The notes beneath the pieces were generated by a model. That model was not told where the DNA came from and made no database searches. It saw only the letters and a program-made list of their open reading frames with translations. Shown piece after piece: positions 27,054 to 34,748 of a DNA stretch of 64,000 bases. The stretch's first letter is position 1. Each line of letters starts with the position of its first letter. This stretch comes from Candidatus Ribeiella danica. GTDB taxonomy: Bacteria > Chloroflexota > Chloroflexia > Chloroflexales > Roseiflexaceae. Both the position numbers and the translations under genes were made by a program. The stretch covers positions 256,649 through 320,648 of the forward strand of contig JADKFS010000011.1 in assembly GCA_016717335.1 (NCBI GenBank), given 5' to 3'.

Positions 27054-27824
27054 CTAGCGCTGGTGTGTTTCCAGCGGGCGCTGATACTGCGCGATAGCAC
27101 TGCTGGCGTGGGGGCGGCCGCTACGCGCATAAGCATCCAGCAGGGGGGCGACATCGTAGGGAACGCGGCGAAACTCTAGCTGTACCCGCCCGCCGTCGAC
27201 TGTCAGCACAGCATACTCGGCCCAGCGATCGGCTCGAAAGTCTTCCTCGGGCTGGTGATGGCTGTACGCCAGCCCAACGCTGCCGGGGTTAAAGTGAATC
27301 TGTGGGCCGGGGCCGATCCGGCGTACGAACTGCACATGCGTGTGGCCACCGCAGTACAGGTCGGCCGTGTGGCCCTGCAGGAAAGCCGCCAGCTGCTCCT
27401 GCGGGGTGTCGGGCAGGATGATGTCGTCGAACGATTGCGGCGAGCCGTGATAGGCCAGCAACGTGCCGCCCTCCCCGAGGTCGAGCTCGATGATGCGCGG
27501 AAACGCGGCGATGAACGCCTGATCCTCGGCCGACAGCTGCGCCAGCGCCCAGGCGCGTACGTCGTGCATCGCGCGGAGACGCTCGCTGCTGATGGCTTCG
27601 GCGCCGGTCTCTGCGCCGCTGAGCAGCCAGGCGTCGGCATTGCCCAGCACGACCGGGCAGCGCAGCGCGCGCAGCTGGCCGACAACCTGCGCCGGCTGCG
27701 GCCCGCCCTGCACCGCGTCGCCCAGGCACACGATCTGGTCGGCCGCCTGACCCTGGAGATCGCGGAGCACCGCGTCGAGCGCGACGCAGTTCCCGTGTAT
27801 GTCTGAAATCACCACGATGCGCAT
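27054..27824 (-). CDS. Calcineurin-like metallophosphoesterase
   Basis: 256 residues with the full two-metal motif set: DIHGN (8-12), GDAVQGG, GNADAW (GNxD), a His in AYHGSPQ and GGHTHVQ. Resembles the YfcE/MJ0936 phosphodiesterase subgroup; the GDAVQGG loop and NPGSVG close to the C-terminus are typical. Cytosolic. Substrate unknown. Monocistronic, 57 bp downstream of the epimerase gene on the same strand. Confidence 0.93.
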   Translation of the reverse strand: MRIVVISDIHGNCVALDAVLRDLQGQAADQIVCLGDAVQGGPQPAQVVGQLRALRCPVVLGNADAWLLSGAETGAEAISSERLRAMHDVRAWALAQLSAEDQAFIAAFPRIIELDLGEGGTLLAYHGSPQSFDDIILPDTPQEQLAAFLQGHTADLYCGGHTHVQFVRRIGPGPQIHFNPGSVGLAYSHHQPEEDFRADRWAEYAVLTVDGGRVQLEFRRVPYDVAPLLDAYARSGRPHASSAIAQYQRPLETHQR

Positions 27825-27881
27825 AGTGAACCTCCGTCTAGATCGCGGTCACCTTCCGGCAGACGAGCTACAACCGTCGTC

Positions 27882-28886
27882 CTATGCCGCGCCGCGCTTG
27901 CCCGGCGCCACTGCCGCATAGGCTGCGACCATCGTATCGATCAGTTGGTCCATCCGCTCGTCCACTTTCTGCGCGGCAGGATGGCTCTCATACCAGGCGA
28001 TGATTTCCGCCGCGCCCTGGCGAAAGGGAATATTCGCCACATACTCCGGCACCAGGCGTTTGATCTTGGTGTTGTCAAAAACCATGCTGTGCGCCTTATC
28101 CCCCAGCAGGCCGGCACCCCACTCCGGGTCAAAGGCCGCGATCACCTCCGAGGGAATGTGGACGATATCGGCCTGCACCCCCATCGCGCCGGCAAGTATG
28201 TCCACGATTTGGTTCCACGTCAGCACCTCGTCGCTGGTGATGTGGATGGCCTCGCCCAGCGCGTGCGGATTGCCGAGCAGAGGGACAAATCCCTTGGCAA
28301 AATCTCGATGGTGGGTCAGCGTCCACAACGATGTCCCGTCACCATGCACAACCACTTTTTTCCCCGCCCGCATCCGGCCTAGCACGGTGTATTTTCCCTC
28401 CAGGGGTACCGACATTGCATCGTAGGTATGGGAGGGCCGCACGATGGTCACCGGGAACCCCTCCTCACGATAGGCGGTCGTCAGGCGCTCTTCGCACGCA
28501 ATCTTCGCGCGCGAATAGGCCCAATACGGATTCCGGAGCGGGGTCGATTCGGTGGTGGGCCAGCTGAGCGGCGGCGTTTGATAGGCCGAGGCCGAGCTGA
28601 TGAAGACGTACTGCTTGGTGCGGCCACGAAACAGCTCCAAATCCGTCTCGATATGCTCGGGGGTGAAGGCCACAAAGTCCACCACCACATCGAAGGTCAG
28701 ATCTTTCACGAGCTGAGAGATGGCGGCTTTGTCGCGGATATCGCCCTGCAGCGCGGGCACGTTCGCGGGCGTGGGGCGCGTCCCGTGGCCGCGATTGAGC
28801 AGCACCACATCAATACCACGCGCGACGGCCAATTCGACGCATGCTGAGCTGATCGTGCCGGTGCCGCCGATGAATAAAGCTTTCAT
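27882..28886 (-). CDS. NAD-dependent epimerase/dehydratase family protein
   Basis: 334-residue extended short-chain dehydrogenase. NAD-binding GGTGTIS at the N-terminus, SSASAY and YSRAK as the catalytic Ser and Tyr-x3-Lys. The C-terminal domain includes HHRDFAKGFVPLLG typical of the isoflavone-reductase/NDP-sugar epimerase-like group seen in plant CSP41-like and bacterial homologues. GGAGG ribosome binding site ahead of ATG 28886. Substrate not deducible. Confidence 0.92.
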   Translation of the reverse strand: MKALFIGGTGTISSACVELAVARGIDVVLLNRGHGTRPTPANVPALQGDIRDKAAISQLVKDLTFDVVVDFVAFTPEHIETDLELFRGRTKQYVFISSASAYQTPPLSWPTTESTPLRNPYWAYSRAKIACEERLTTAYREEGFPVTIVRPSHTYDAMSVPLEGKYTVLGRMRAGKKVVVHGDGTSLWTLTHHRDFAKGFVPLLGNPHALGEAIHITSDEVLTWNQIVDILAGAMGVQADIVHIPSEVIAAFDPEWGAGLLGDKAHSMVFDNTKIKRLVPEYVANIPFRQGAAEIIAWYESHPAAQKVDERMDQLIDTMVAAYAAVAPGKRGAA

Positions 28887-29521
28887 GGTGTCCTCCAGTG
28901 CGAGCGCAAGCTCAGAGCACCCCTGAACTCGGCCGGCTCATGCTTATGTCGCCGGAGCGCTTCCGCCCCAAGAATGCGCGAGCGCCGCCTACTGCTGCCC
29001 GGCGCCTGCAGCTCCGCCTCCAGCAGGTAGGCGTCGACAACTATAGCCGCGACCTCTGGCGATGTCAAAACGTGGAGGGCCAGTTGCGCGAGCCCTGCCC
29101 GATGACAAAAATGTTAGTTAAAACACGTATAAATCATGTTATAATCTTGATCTACCCAGTCCAATTCAAAGAGTAGCCGGCCACGTGGCCGAACGCACAC
29201 GGCCCGCGCCGGAGCTATTGCTTCGTAGAGGCAACTATCCCCGAGCCTGGCGGCGATAGTTGTGAGTCCCCATGCACTGGCTTTCGGCCTCTCCCCGGAG
29301 CGAGAGGTGCGATGTCATGACACAATCATGCCATTCACGAGCGCGCGGCATGTGCCCCGCGCCGGGCCGTGCCGCATAGCGGGCCTGGGGCGCTGGCGCG
29401 CCAATTCGGCCAGGGGCGTACGGCAGAAGGAGGTAGGCGGTCGATCGATTTGCGCTTGACAGTCGCGCATAGTACACCATACGAGACAAGTGTCACCCAC
29501 CGACGAAGATGGAGGATCATA
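28887..29521. other. Intergenic region between divergent genes with a gene remnant
   Basis: 635 bp between the epimerase (minus) and the beta-helix gene (plus). A 61-codon minus-strand frame (28883-29068) whose stop overlaps the epimerase start codon is possibly a remnant of a larger gene; I do not recognise it. The segment 29101-29170 is strongly A/T-rich and holds a promoter-like sequence. A small inverted repeat (AACTATC/GATAGTT) lies at about 29231-29261. GGAGG at about 29510 serves ATG 29522. Confidence 0.5.
29118..29145 (+). promoter_or_regulatory. Candidate sigma-70-type promoter in the A/T-rich patch
   Basis: Perfect TATAAT at 29140-29145 with TTAAAA 16 bp upstream as a weak -35. It reads toward the beta-helix gene but is about 380 bp from its start codon. 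Support is by sequence only. Confidence 0.4.
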
Positions 29522-31354
29522 ATGTTGCAGGTTAGATCGATGAGCATACGATATCTGACGGTGCTGCTGGTAATGCTTATGATGAGTGTCACCGCCCTCG
29601 CATCCGCCGCGACGGCCGCTCCCGCCCTGGCCGCCGATCCAAGCCAGCCTGACTTCGGCCCGAACGTGAAGATCTTCGACCCGAGCATGCCGACGAGCGA
29701 GATCCAGGCCGCGGTCGACGCCGTCGCCAACCAGCAGGTCGACAGCGAGATGGGCGCGCAGCGCTACGCCCTGCTGTTCAAGCCCGGCACCTACGGCAGC
29801 GCCGCCAGCCCGCTCACCTTCCAGGTGGGCTACTACACCGAGGTGGCCGGCCTGGGCGCGTCGCCTACCGACGTCACCATCAACGGCCACGTCGACGTCT
29901 ACAACCGCTGCCTGACCCCCGACAACTGCATCGCGCTCGATAATTTCTGGCGCTCGCTGTCGAACCTGACGATCAACGTCATGGGGCTGTCCGACTGCCG
30001 CTCCTCGGGCAACTTCTGGGCCGTCTCGCAAGCGGCGCCGATGCGGCGGGTCAACATTACCGGCGGCAACCTCACGCTCATGGACTACTGCACCGCCGGC
30101 CCGCAGTACGCGAGCGGCGGCTTCATCGCCGACTCCCAGACCGGCTTCATCATCAACGGGTCGCAGCAGCAGTTCCTGGTGCGCGGCAGCAGCATCGGCG
30201 GCTGGTCCAACGGCGTGTGGAACCAGGTCTTCTCCGGCGTGCAGGGCGCCCCGGCCCAGTCGTTCTCCACCACGCCGTACGACCCGCAGCCGTACACCAC
30301 GCTGGCGACCAGCCCGGTCACCCGCGAGAAGCCGTTCCTGTACGTCGACTCGGCCGGCAAGTACAATGTCTTCGTCCCGGCGCTGCGCCGCAACTCCGCG
30401 GGCACGTCGTGGGGCAGCGGGCCGGCCGCCGGCTCGTCCATCCCGATCGGCCAGTTCTTCGTCGCCAAGCCGGGCGACTCGGCGAAGACGATCAACGCCG
30501 CGCTCGCCCAGAGCAAGAACCTGATCTTCACCCCGGGCGTCTACCAGCTCGACCGCACGATCGAGGTCAAGCGCGCCGACACCGTGGTGCTGGGGCTGGG
30601 CTTCCCCACGCTCGTGCCGAATAACGGGGTTGTGGCGATGTCGGTTGCCGACGTGGCGGGCGTCAAGCTGGGCGGGCTCATGTTCGACGCCGGCCCGGTG
30701 AACTCGCCGGTGCTGCTGCAGGTAGGCGCGCCGAATGCCCACAAGAGCAATCCCGCCAACCCGACGCTGCTGCAGGACGTGTTCTTCCGCATCGGCGGCG
30801 CGACTCTGGGCAAGGCCACGACCAGCCTGGTCGTGAACAGCGACAACGTCCTGCTGGACGACATCTGGGCCTGGCGGGCCGATCATGGCAATGGAGTGGG
30901 CTGGACCGCCAACACCGCCGACACGGGCGTGATCGTCAACGGCGACAACGTCACGGCGTACGGCCTGTTCGTCGAGCACTACCAGAAGTACAATGTTATC
31001 TGGAATGGCGAGAACGGCAAGACCATCTTCTTCCAGAACGAGATGCCGTACGACGCGCCGAACCAGGCGGCCTGGAGCCACGATGGCGTATTGGGCTACG
31101 CTGCCTACAAGGTGGCCGACTCCGTCAAGACGCACGAGGGGTGGGGCATGGGCAGCTACTGCTTCTTCAACGTCGACCCGACCATCCACGCGACACGCGC
31201 CTTCGAGGTTCCGGTCACACCGGGGGTGAAGCTGCACGACATCTTGACCGTCTCCCTCGGCGGCGTCGGCACCATCGACCACGTGGTGAACGACACCGGC
31301 GCCGCGGCCGAGGGGGCGTCCACGGTCCCGATCAACATCGTCAGCTACCCGTGA
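29522..31354 (+). CDS. Secreted beta-helix protein (annotated in relatives as coagulation factor 5/8-type or adenylyl-cyclase-like)
   Basis: 610 residues from ATG 29522, picked because GGAGG precedes it and a Sec signal peptide follows (hydrophobic stretch about 10-25, cleavage near AAPALA-AD). The mature protein shows a GH55/pectate-lyase-like right-handed beta-helix: PNVKIFDPSMP, a PGTYGSAASPLTFQVGYYTE region, KPGDSAKTINAALAQ, FTPGVYQLDRTIEV, VGWTANTADTGVIVNGDNV, and a conserved C-terminus VSLGGVGTIDHVVND. Homologues of this type occur in actinobacteria with misleading names; the fold points to polysaccharide binding or cleavage, but no catalytic assignment is possible from sequence. Single gene ending before a hairpin. 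Confidence 0.88.
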   Translation: MLQVRSMSIRYLTVLLVMLMMSVTALASAATAAPALAADPSQPDFGPNVKIFDPSMPTSEIQAAVDAVANQQVDSEMGAQRYALLFKPGTYGSAASPLTFQVGYYTEVAGLGASPTDVTINGHVDVYNRCLTPDNCIALDNFWRSLSNLTINVMGLSDCRSSGNFWAVSQAAPMRRVNITGGNLTLMDYCTAGPQYASGGFIADSQTGFIINGSQQQFLVRGSSIGGWSNGVWNQVFSGVQGAPAQSFSTTPYDPQPYTTLATSPVTREKPFLYVDSAGKYNVFVPALRRNSAGTSWGSGPAAGSSIPIGQFFVAKPGDSAKTINAALAQSKNLIFTPGVYQLDRTIEVKRADTVVLGLGFPTLVPNNGVVAMSVADVAGVKLGGLMFDAGPVNSPVLLQVGAPNAHKSNPANPTLLQDVFFRIGGATLGKATTSLVVNSDNVLLDDIWAWRADHGNGVGWTANTADTGVIVNGDNVTAYGLFVEHYQKYNVIWNGENGKTIFFQNEMPYDAPNQAAWSHDGVLGYAAYKVADSVKTHEGWGMGSYCFFNVDPTIHATRAFEVPVTPGVKLHDILTVSLGGVGTIDHVVNDTGAAAEGASTVPINIVSYP

Positions 31355-31390
31355 GCCGGGAGCTCGACAGACTGATCACGTGAGTGTGAG

Positions 31391-31428
31391 CGCCGGCGGG
31401 TCAGGGATAACACCCTGACCTGCCGGCG
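31391..31428 (+). terminator. Hairpin after the beta-helix gene
   Basis: Inverted repeat with arms GCCGGCGGGTCAGGG and CCCTGACCTGCCGGC (one mismatch) around a short ATAACA loop, 37 bp past the stop codon. It lacks a long U-tract but is well placed. Confidence 0.6.
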
Positions 31429-31548
31429 TATTCGTAGCGACCGGCTGTTGGAGTCAATGGTGGGATCGCCCCGCGGCGAGTGTGTGTAATAAAAAACCCG
31501 CCCCGCAAGGGGAGGGTGGGCGGTGCGGCGAGAGCGGGGCGGGGCGGC

Positions 31549-32208
31549 TCAGGGATTCAGCTCGACGATATCGCCCTTGACCATGAAGATCACGCGCTCG
31601 GCGATGTTGGTGGTGCGATCGGCGATCCGCTCCAGGTTGTGCGCGACGAACAGCAGGTCGACCGCTCGCGGGGTCGTCGACGGGTCTGCCTGGATGGTCG
31701 CGAGCAGCTCGGCCTGCACGCCCTTGCTGAGCTCGTCGACCCGATCGTCCGCGTTGGCAAGCTGGCGGGCCCCGTCCGGGTCCATGTTCACGTACGAGTC
31801 GAGGGCGCTGCCGAGCATGCTGATCGAGATCTCGGCCATCTGTGGGATGTCGATCAGCGGCTTGACCAGCGGCTGGTCGGCGTGGCGGACGGTGATCTTC
31901 GCGATGCCCTTGGCGTAGTCGCCGATCCGCTCGAGCTCGCTCGCAATCTCGATCGCCGCGACCAGCCGGCGCAGGTCGCCGGCCATCGGCTGCTGCGTCG
32001 CCATGACAGTGAGAGCGTGCTCTTCCAGCGCCGCCTGGGCCTGATCGATGTGACGGTCGTCGGTGATGATTCGGCGCGCGGCCTCGACATCTTGCTGCCG
32101 CAAGGCGCCGATGGCGCGCGTGATCGAGACGATCACCATCTGCCCAAGCGCGCGTATCTCTGTGTGTAGCGCCTCAAGCTGCTGAACGTAGTGTTCGCGT
32201 GGTCGCAT
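31549..32208 (-). CDS. phoU: Phosphate transport regulator PhoU
   Basis: 219 residues, all-helical with two PhoU three-helix repeats. Each repeat has the family metal-binding motif: ASELERIGDYAKGIA in the first and AHNLERIADRTTNIAE in the second. PhoU restrains PstSCAB-PhoR signalling and phosphate uptake. No pst or phoR/phoB gene lies in the window, so it stands alone here. ATG 32208 is preceded by AGGAGG (about 32211-32216 on the plus strand as CCTCCT). Confidence 0.95.
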   Translation of the reverse strand: MRPREHYVQQLEALHTEIRALGQMVIVSITRAIGALRQQDVEAARRIITDDRHIDQAQAALEEHALTVMATQQPMAGDLRRLVAAIEIASELERIGDYAKGIAKITVRHADQPLVKPLIDIPQMAEISISMLGSALDSYVNMDPDGARQLANADDRVDELSKGVQAELLATIQADPSTTPRAVDLLFVAHNLERIADRTTNIAERVIFMVKGDIVELNP

Positions 32209-32397
32209 CAGGCTCCTCCTATCCGCGCTGCGAGCGAGTCCATCCGTGTTCCGGCCTGCGTCTATTGTAACATGCGTTACTATAGCAGTGGGCAGCCGGC
32301 AGGAGCCAGTCGGCAGTCAGACGGATGGCATCACAACGGCAGCTCGTTCGGGCATGGTGGCTCAATGGTTTTGCTCACAGCTATAAAACACGCGCCA

Positions 32398-32425
32398 GGG
32401 CCGTGCGGCGTGCGCCGCACGGCCC
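32398..32425 (-). terminator. Perfect GC hairpin downstream of the YHS gene
   Basis: 13-bp perfect arms (GGGCCGTGCGGCG / CGCCGCACGGCCC) with a 2-base loop, 30 bp past the stop codon of the minus-strand YHS gene. No U-tract in that direction. Confidence 0.6.
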
Positions 32426-32454
32426 CGGCTCATCGATCGGCGCTGTGCTCCAGC

Positions 32455-32622
32455 TTACTTGCGCTTGCCGGCCGTCCGCGCCTTCTCGACGTACTCGCGC
32501 GGGTTCTCGTCGAAGGCCTGCTTGCACGCCAGCGAGCAGAAAAAGTAGGTCTGGCCCTGAAATGTAGACTTGGGCGCGGTCTGCGGGTCGACCTGCATAT
32601 CACAAACTGGGCAATGTTCCAT
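32455..32622 (-). CDS. YHS-domain metal-binding small protein
   Basis: 55 residues from ATG 32622, chosen for the AAGGAGG site 8 bp upstream. The YHS pattern is clear: CPVCDMQVDP, then TFQGQTYFFCSLACKQAFDENP, with four Cys likely to bind a metal. Such domains occur as stand-alone proteins or at the end of copper ATPases and may act in metal handling; no metal transporter is adjacent. Confidence 0.88.
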   Translation of the reverse strand: MEHCPVCDMQVDPQTAPKSTFQGQTYFFCSLACKQAFDENPREYVEKARTAGKRK

Positions 32623-32750
32623 CGTCTCAACCTCCTTGCGACGCTGCACTCGTCCGCGATCGCGCACGCGGACACGGCAGGGTGCAGCATAAGCTGTGCC
32701 ATCCCTCTTCAAGTCCGGTAAGAGCCAGGGGCGTGCGCATAGCTCTCGGC

Positions 32751-33737
32751 TCAGATGCCGACGACCTCGCTCCCGTCCGCTGCGCGGTAGGCGTAGGCCA
32801 TGCGCGGCGTGTTGAAGGCAAGCCCGATCCGCCCGTCGTGGTCCAGCAAGATGCAGCCGCCCAGGCCGCCGACGCGCCGGCCCAGCACGTCGATCGCGCG
32901 GCGTGCGGCCTCCATCGGGTCGTGGCCGGCGCCGATCAGGTCGGTCGCGGTCTTGGCGAGCAGCACCTTGATGATCGACTCGCCCCAGCCGGTCGAGGAA
33001 CAGCCGCCGGTCAGGTCGTCGGCGTACAGCCCGCAGCCGATCAGCGGCGAGTCGCCGACGCGGCCAGGCAGCTTGTTGGCGGTCCCGCCGGTCGAGGTGC
33101 CGGCCGCCAGGTGGCCGTAGCGATCGAGCGCGACGGCGCCGACAGTGTCGCTTGGTCTCTCGAGCGAAGAAGGCGATCGGGAGGATTGAGCAGGCCGGAC
33201 TTCGATGACCCCGGCTCCATGTCGCTCTGTCTCCTTGTCTTCAGGTTTGGCGCCGAACGCATCCTGCGTGCGAACGCCCTCCTGGTCGCGCAGCCCCTGC
33301 CAGCGCCCGCGCTCGCGCTGGACGATCAGGTCGTCCGGGTCGCAGAAGGGCACGCCGGCCGCCTCGGCGAAGCGCTCGGCGCCCTGGCCGACCAGCAGGA
33401 CGACCTGGCTCTCGAGCACCCGCCGCGCCAGCGCGATCGGGTTGCGTATGCGCTGCACCGCCGCCACCGCCCCCGAGCGCAGGGTGTGGCCGTCCATGAT
33501 CGCCGCGTCCAGCTCCACGACGCCGTCGCGGTTCAGGTGCGAGCCGACCCCGGCGTCGTAGGTCGGGTCGTCTTCGAGCGCGCGCACGGCCGCCTCGACC
33601 GCGTCGAGCGCGCTGCCGCCGGCCGCCAGCACGCGCCAGCCGACGTCGAGCGCCTGGCGGCAGCCGGCCTGGTGCGCGGCAACCTCGCCATCGGGGATAT
33701 CCCACGCGCCGCCGTGGACGATCAGGGAAATGGGCAT
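32751..33737 (-). CDS. Isoaspartyl peptidase / plant-type L-asparaginase (Ntn hydrolase)
   Basis: 328-residue precursor expected to self-cleave before Thr198 (SDTVGAVALD) to give alpha and beta subunits, then hydrolyse isoaspartyl dipeptides or asparagine. The alpha part has VHGGAW and AGVGSHLNRDG; the beta part has GTSTGGTANKLPGRVGDSPLIG, with substrate-binding Arg and Asp. The usual His before the DTVGA motif is Ser here. The linker before the cleavage point (about 163-196) is low-complexity and rich in Glu, Ser and Arg. No signal peptide. Divergent spacing suggests a single-gene unit. Confidence 0.93.
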   Translation of the reverse strand: MPISLIVHGGAWDIPDGEVAAHQAGCRQALDVGWRVLAAGGSALDAVEAAVRALEDDPTYDAGVGSHLNRDGVVELDAAIMDGHTLRSGAVAAVQRIRNPIALARRVLESQVVLLVGQGAERFAEAAGVPFCDPDDLIVQRERGRWQGLRDQEGVRTQDAFGAKPEDKETERHGAGVIEVRPAQSSRSPSSLERPSDTVGAVALDRYGHLAAGTSTGGTANKLPGRVGDSPLIGCGLYADDLTGGCSSTGWGESIIKVLLAKTATDLIGAGHDPMEAARRAIDVLGRRVGGLGGCILLDHDGRIGLAFNTPRMAYAYRAADGSEVVGI

Positions 33738-33857
33738 ATGGACCTCGCGATCGTGCCTGTGATGGTGTCGGAAGAGCGGTGGAGCCTATTATAGCTGACT
33801 CTTCCGTGGCGCGCTAGCTGCAGCTTCCCTCGGGCAGAGCTAATACGACGTCTTTCG

Positions 33858-33995
33858 ACCCCACCCCCTGCCCCCTGCTAGGGGAGGGGGAAACACAGTT
33901 GGCGTGGTGGTGCGATCGCAAAGCGACCGCGCCACCACGCCAACAAGAATCCCCCCTCTCCCGCGCGCGGGAGAGGGGGGAAGGGGGGTGAGGGC
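33858..33995. repeat. Nested palindromic element, copy B (reverse orientation)
   Basis: Same ends as the other copies but inverted: CCCCACCCCCTGCCCC and its hairpin on the left, CAAGAATCCCCCCTCTCCC with hairpin and GGGGTGAGGGC on the right. The central palindrome is copy-specific, with perfect 13-bp arms GTTGGCGTGGTGG / CCACCACGCCAAC (33898-33910, 33932-33944). It fills the gap between the isoaspartyl peptidase and the phosphatidyltransferase; the rest of 33738-34075 shows no gene. Confidence 0.85.
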
Positions 33996-34075
33996 CGACT
34001 TTGCACGAACCCTCATCCCTCGGGCATAAGTCGTTACCGGTATGGAGGAGGGGGTATTTTTGCTGGAATGCTGTG

Positions 34076-34636
34076 CTAGGCTTTGCCCATGACAAGCTGC
34101 AGAAACTTCTTCCCGTAGACGACCATCGACGCCGCGAACGGCGCCAGCGCGACGTACAGCGCCGGCCTGCCGCTGCGCGGCCCGTCGGCCAGGTAGAGCA
34201 GCATGGCGACGGCCAGCGCCACGGTCGTGGCCTTGCCGGCCGGGTGGGCGACGGTGATCTTGGCGTGGCGGCGATAGACCAGCAGCCCGCCCAGCAGGAT
34301 CGCGACGTCGCGCGCGAGCAGCAGGCCGGTGGCCCACCAGGGGAAGCCGCGCGTCTGCGAGAGCGCGATCGCCGTCGTGTTGATCATCAGCTTGTCGGCG
34401 ATTGGGTCGAGCACCTTGCCGAGCGGCGAGACCTCGTGGCGCATGCGCGCGACCGGCCCGTCGAGCACGTCGGTGGCCATCGCGACGCCGAAGACGCCGA
34501 GCGCGCGCCAGCGCCCGTCGGGCTGGCGCATGTAGCGGATCGCCGCCGGCAGCATCAGCAGCCGCGCCAGCGTGAGCAGGTTGGCGGGGTAGAGGAATTC
34601 GCGCAACTGGAAGGCGTGGCGGATCTTTGCGGGCAC
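34076..34636 (-). CDS. CDP-alcohol phosphatidyltransferase family protein
   Basis: Membrane enzyme that swaps CMP of a CDP-alcohol such as CDP-diacylglycerol for another alcohol, e.g. in phosphatidylglycerophosphate synthesis. The signature DGPVARMRHEVSPLGKVLDP matches D-G-x2-A-R-x8-G-x3-D and continues with IAD. About five hydrophobic segments. Start uncertain: GTG 34636 has an AGGTGAGAAA site and gives MPAKIRHAF; ATG 34693 would add 19 residues coded by octamer-repeat DNA (HLVTLSP). I prefer the GTG. Just downstream of the Fe-S oxidoreductase gene on the same strand, separated by the repeat. Confidence 0.88.
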   Translation of the reverse strand: MPAKIRHAFQLREFLYPANLLTLARLLMLPAAIRYMRQPDGRWRALGVFGVAMATDVLDGPVARMRHEVSPLGKVLDPIADKLMINTTAIALSQTRGFPWWATGLLLARDVAILLGGLLVYRRHAKITVAHPAGKATTVALAVAMLLYLADGPRSGRPALYVALAPFAASMVVYGKKFLQLVMGKA

Positions 34637-34663
34637 TTTCTCACCTGATGGAGCGACAAGGTC

Positions 34664-34748
34664 ACTCGGTGAGAGGGTGACAAGGTGAATCATCTGATTG
34701 CAGCGTCACCTTGTCACCTTGTCACCTTGTCACCTTGTCACCTTGTCA
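34664..34748. repeat. ACCTTGTC octamer array overlapping two gene ends
   Basis: About five consecutive ACCTTGTC octamers (34707-34748) plus inverted GACAAGGT units at 34664-34686. The array supplies the last codons and the stop codon (34730-34732) of the Fe-S oxidoreductase and overlaps the alternative start of the phosphatidyltransferase. Confidence 0.85.

Noticed and set aside
28883..29068. 61-codon minus-strand frame ending at the epimerase start
   Set aside because: No recognised domain or ribosome binding site; kept only as a possible remnant within the intergenic description.
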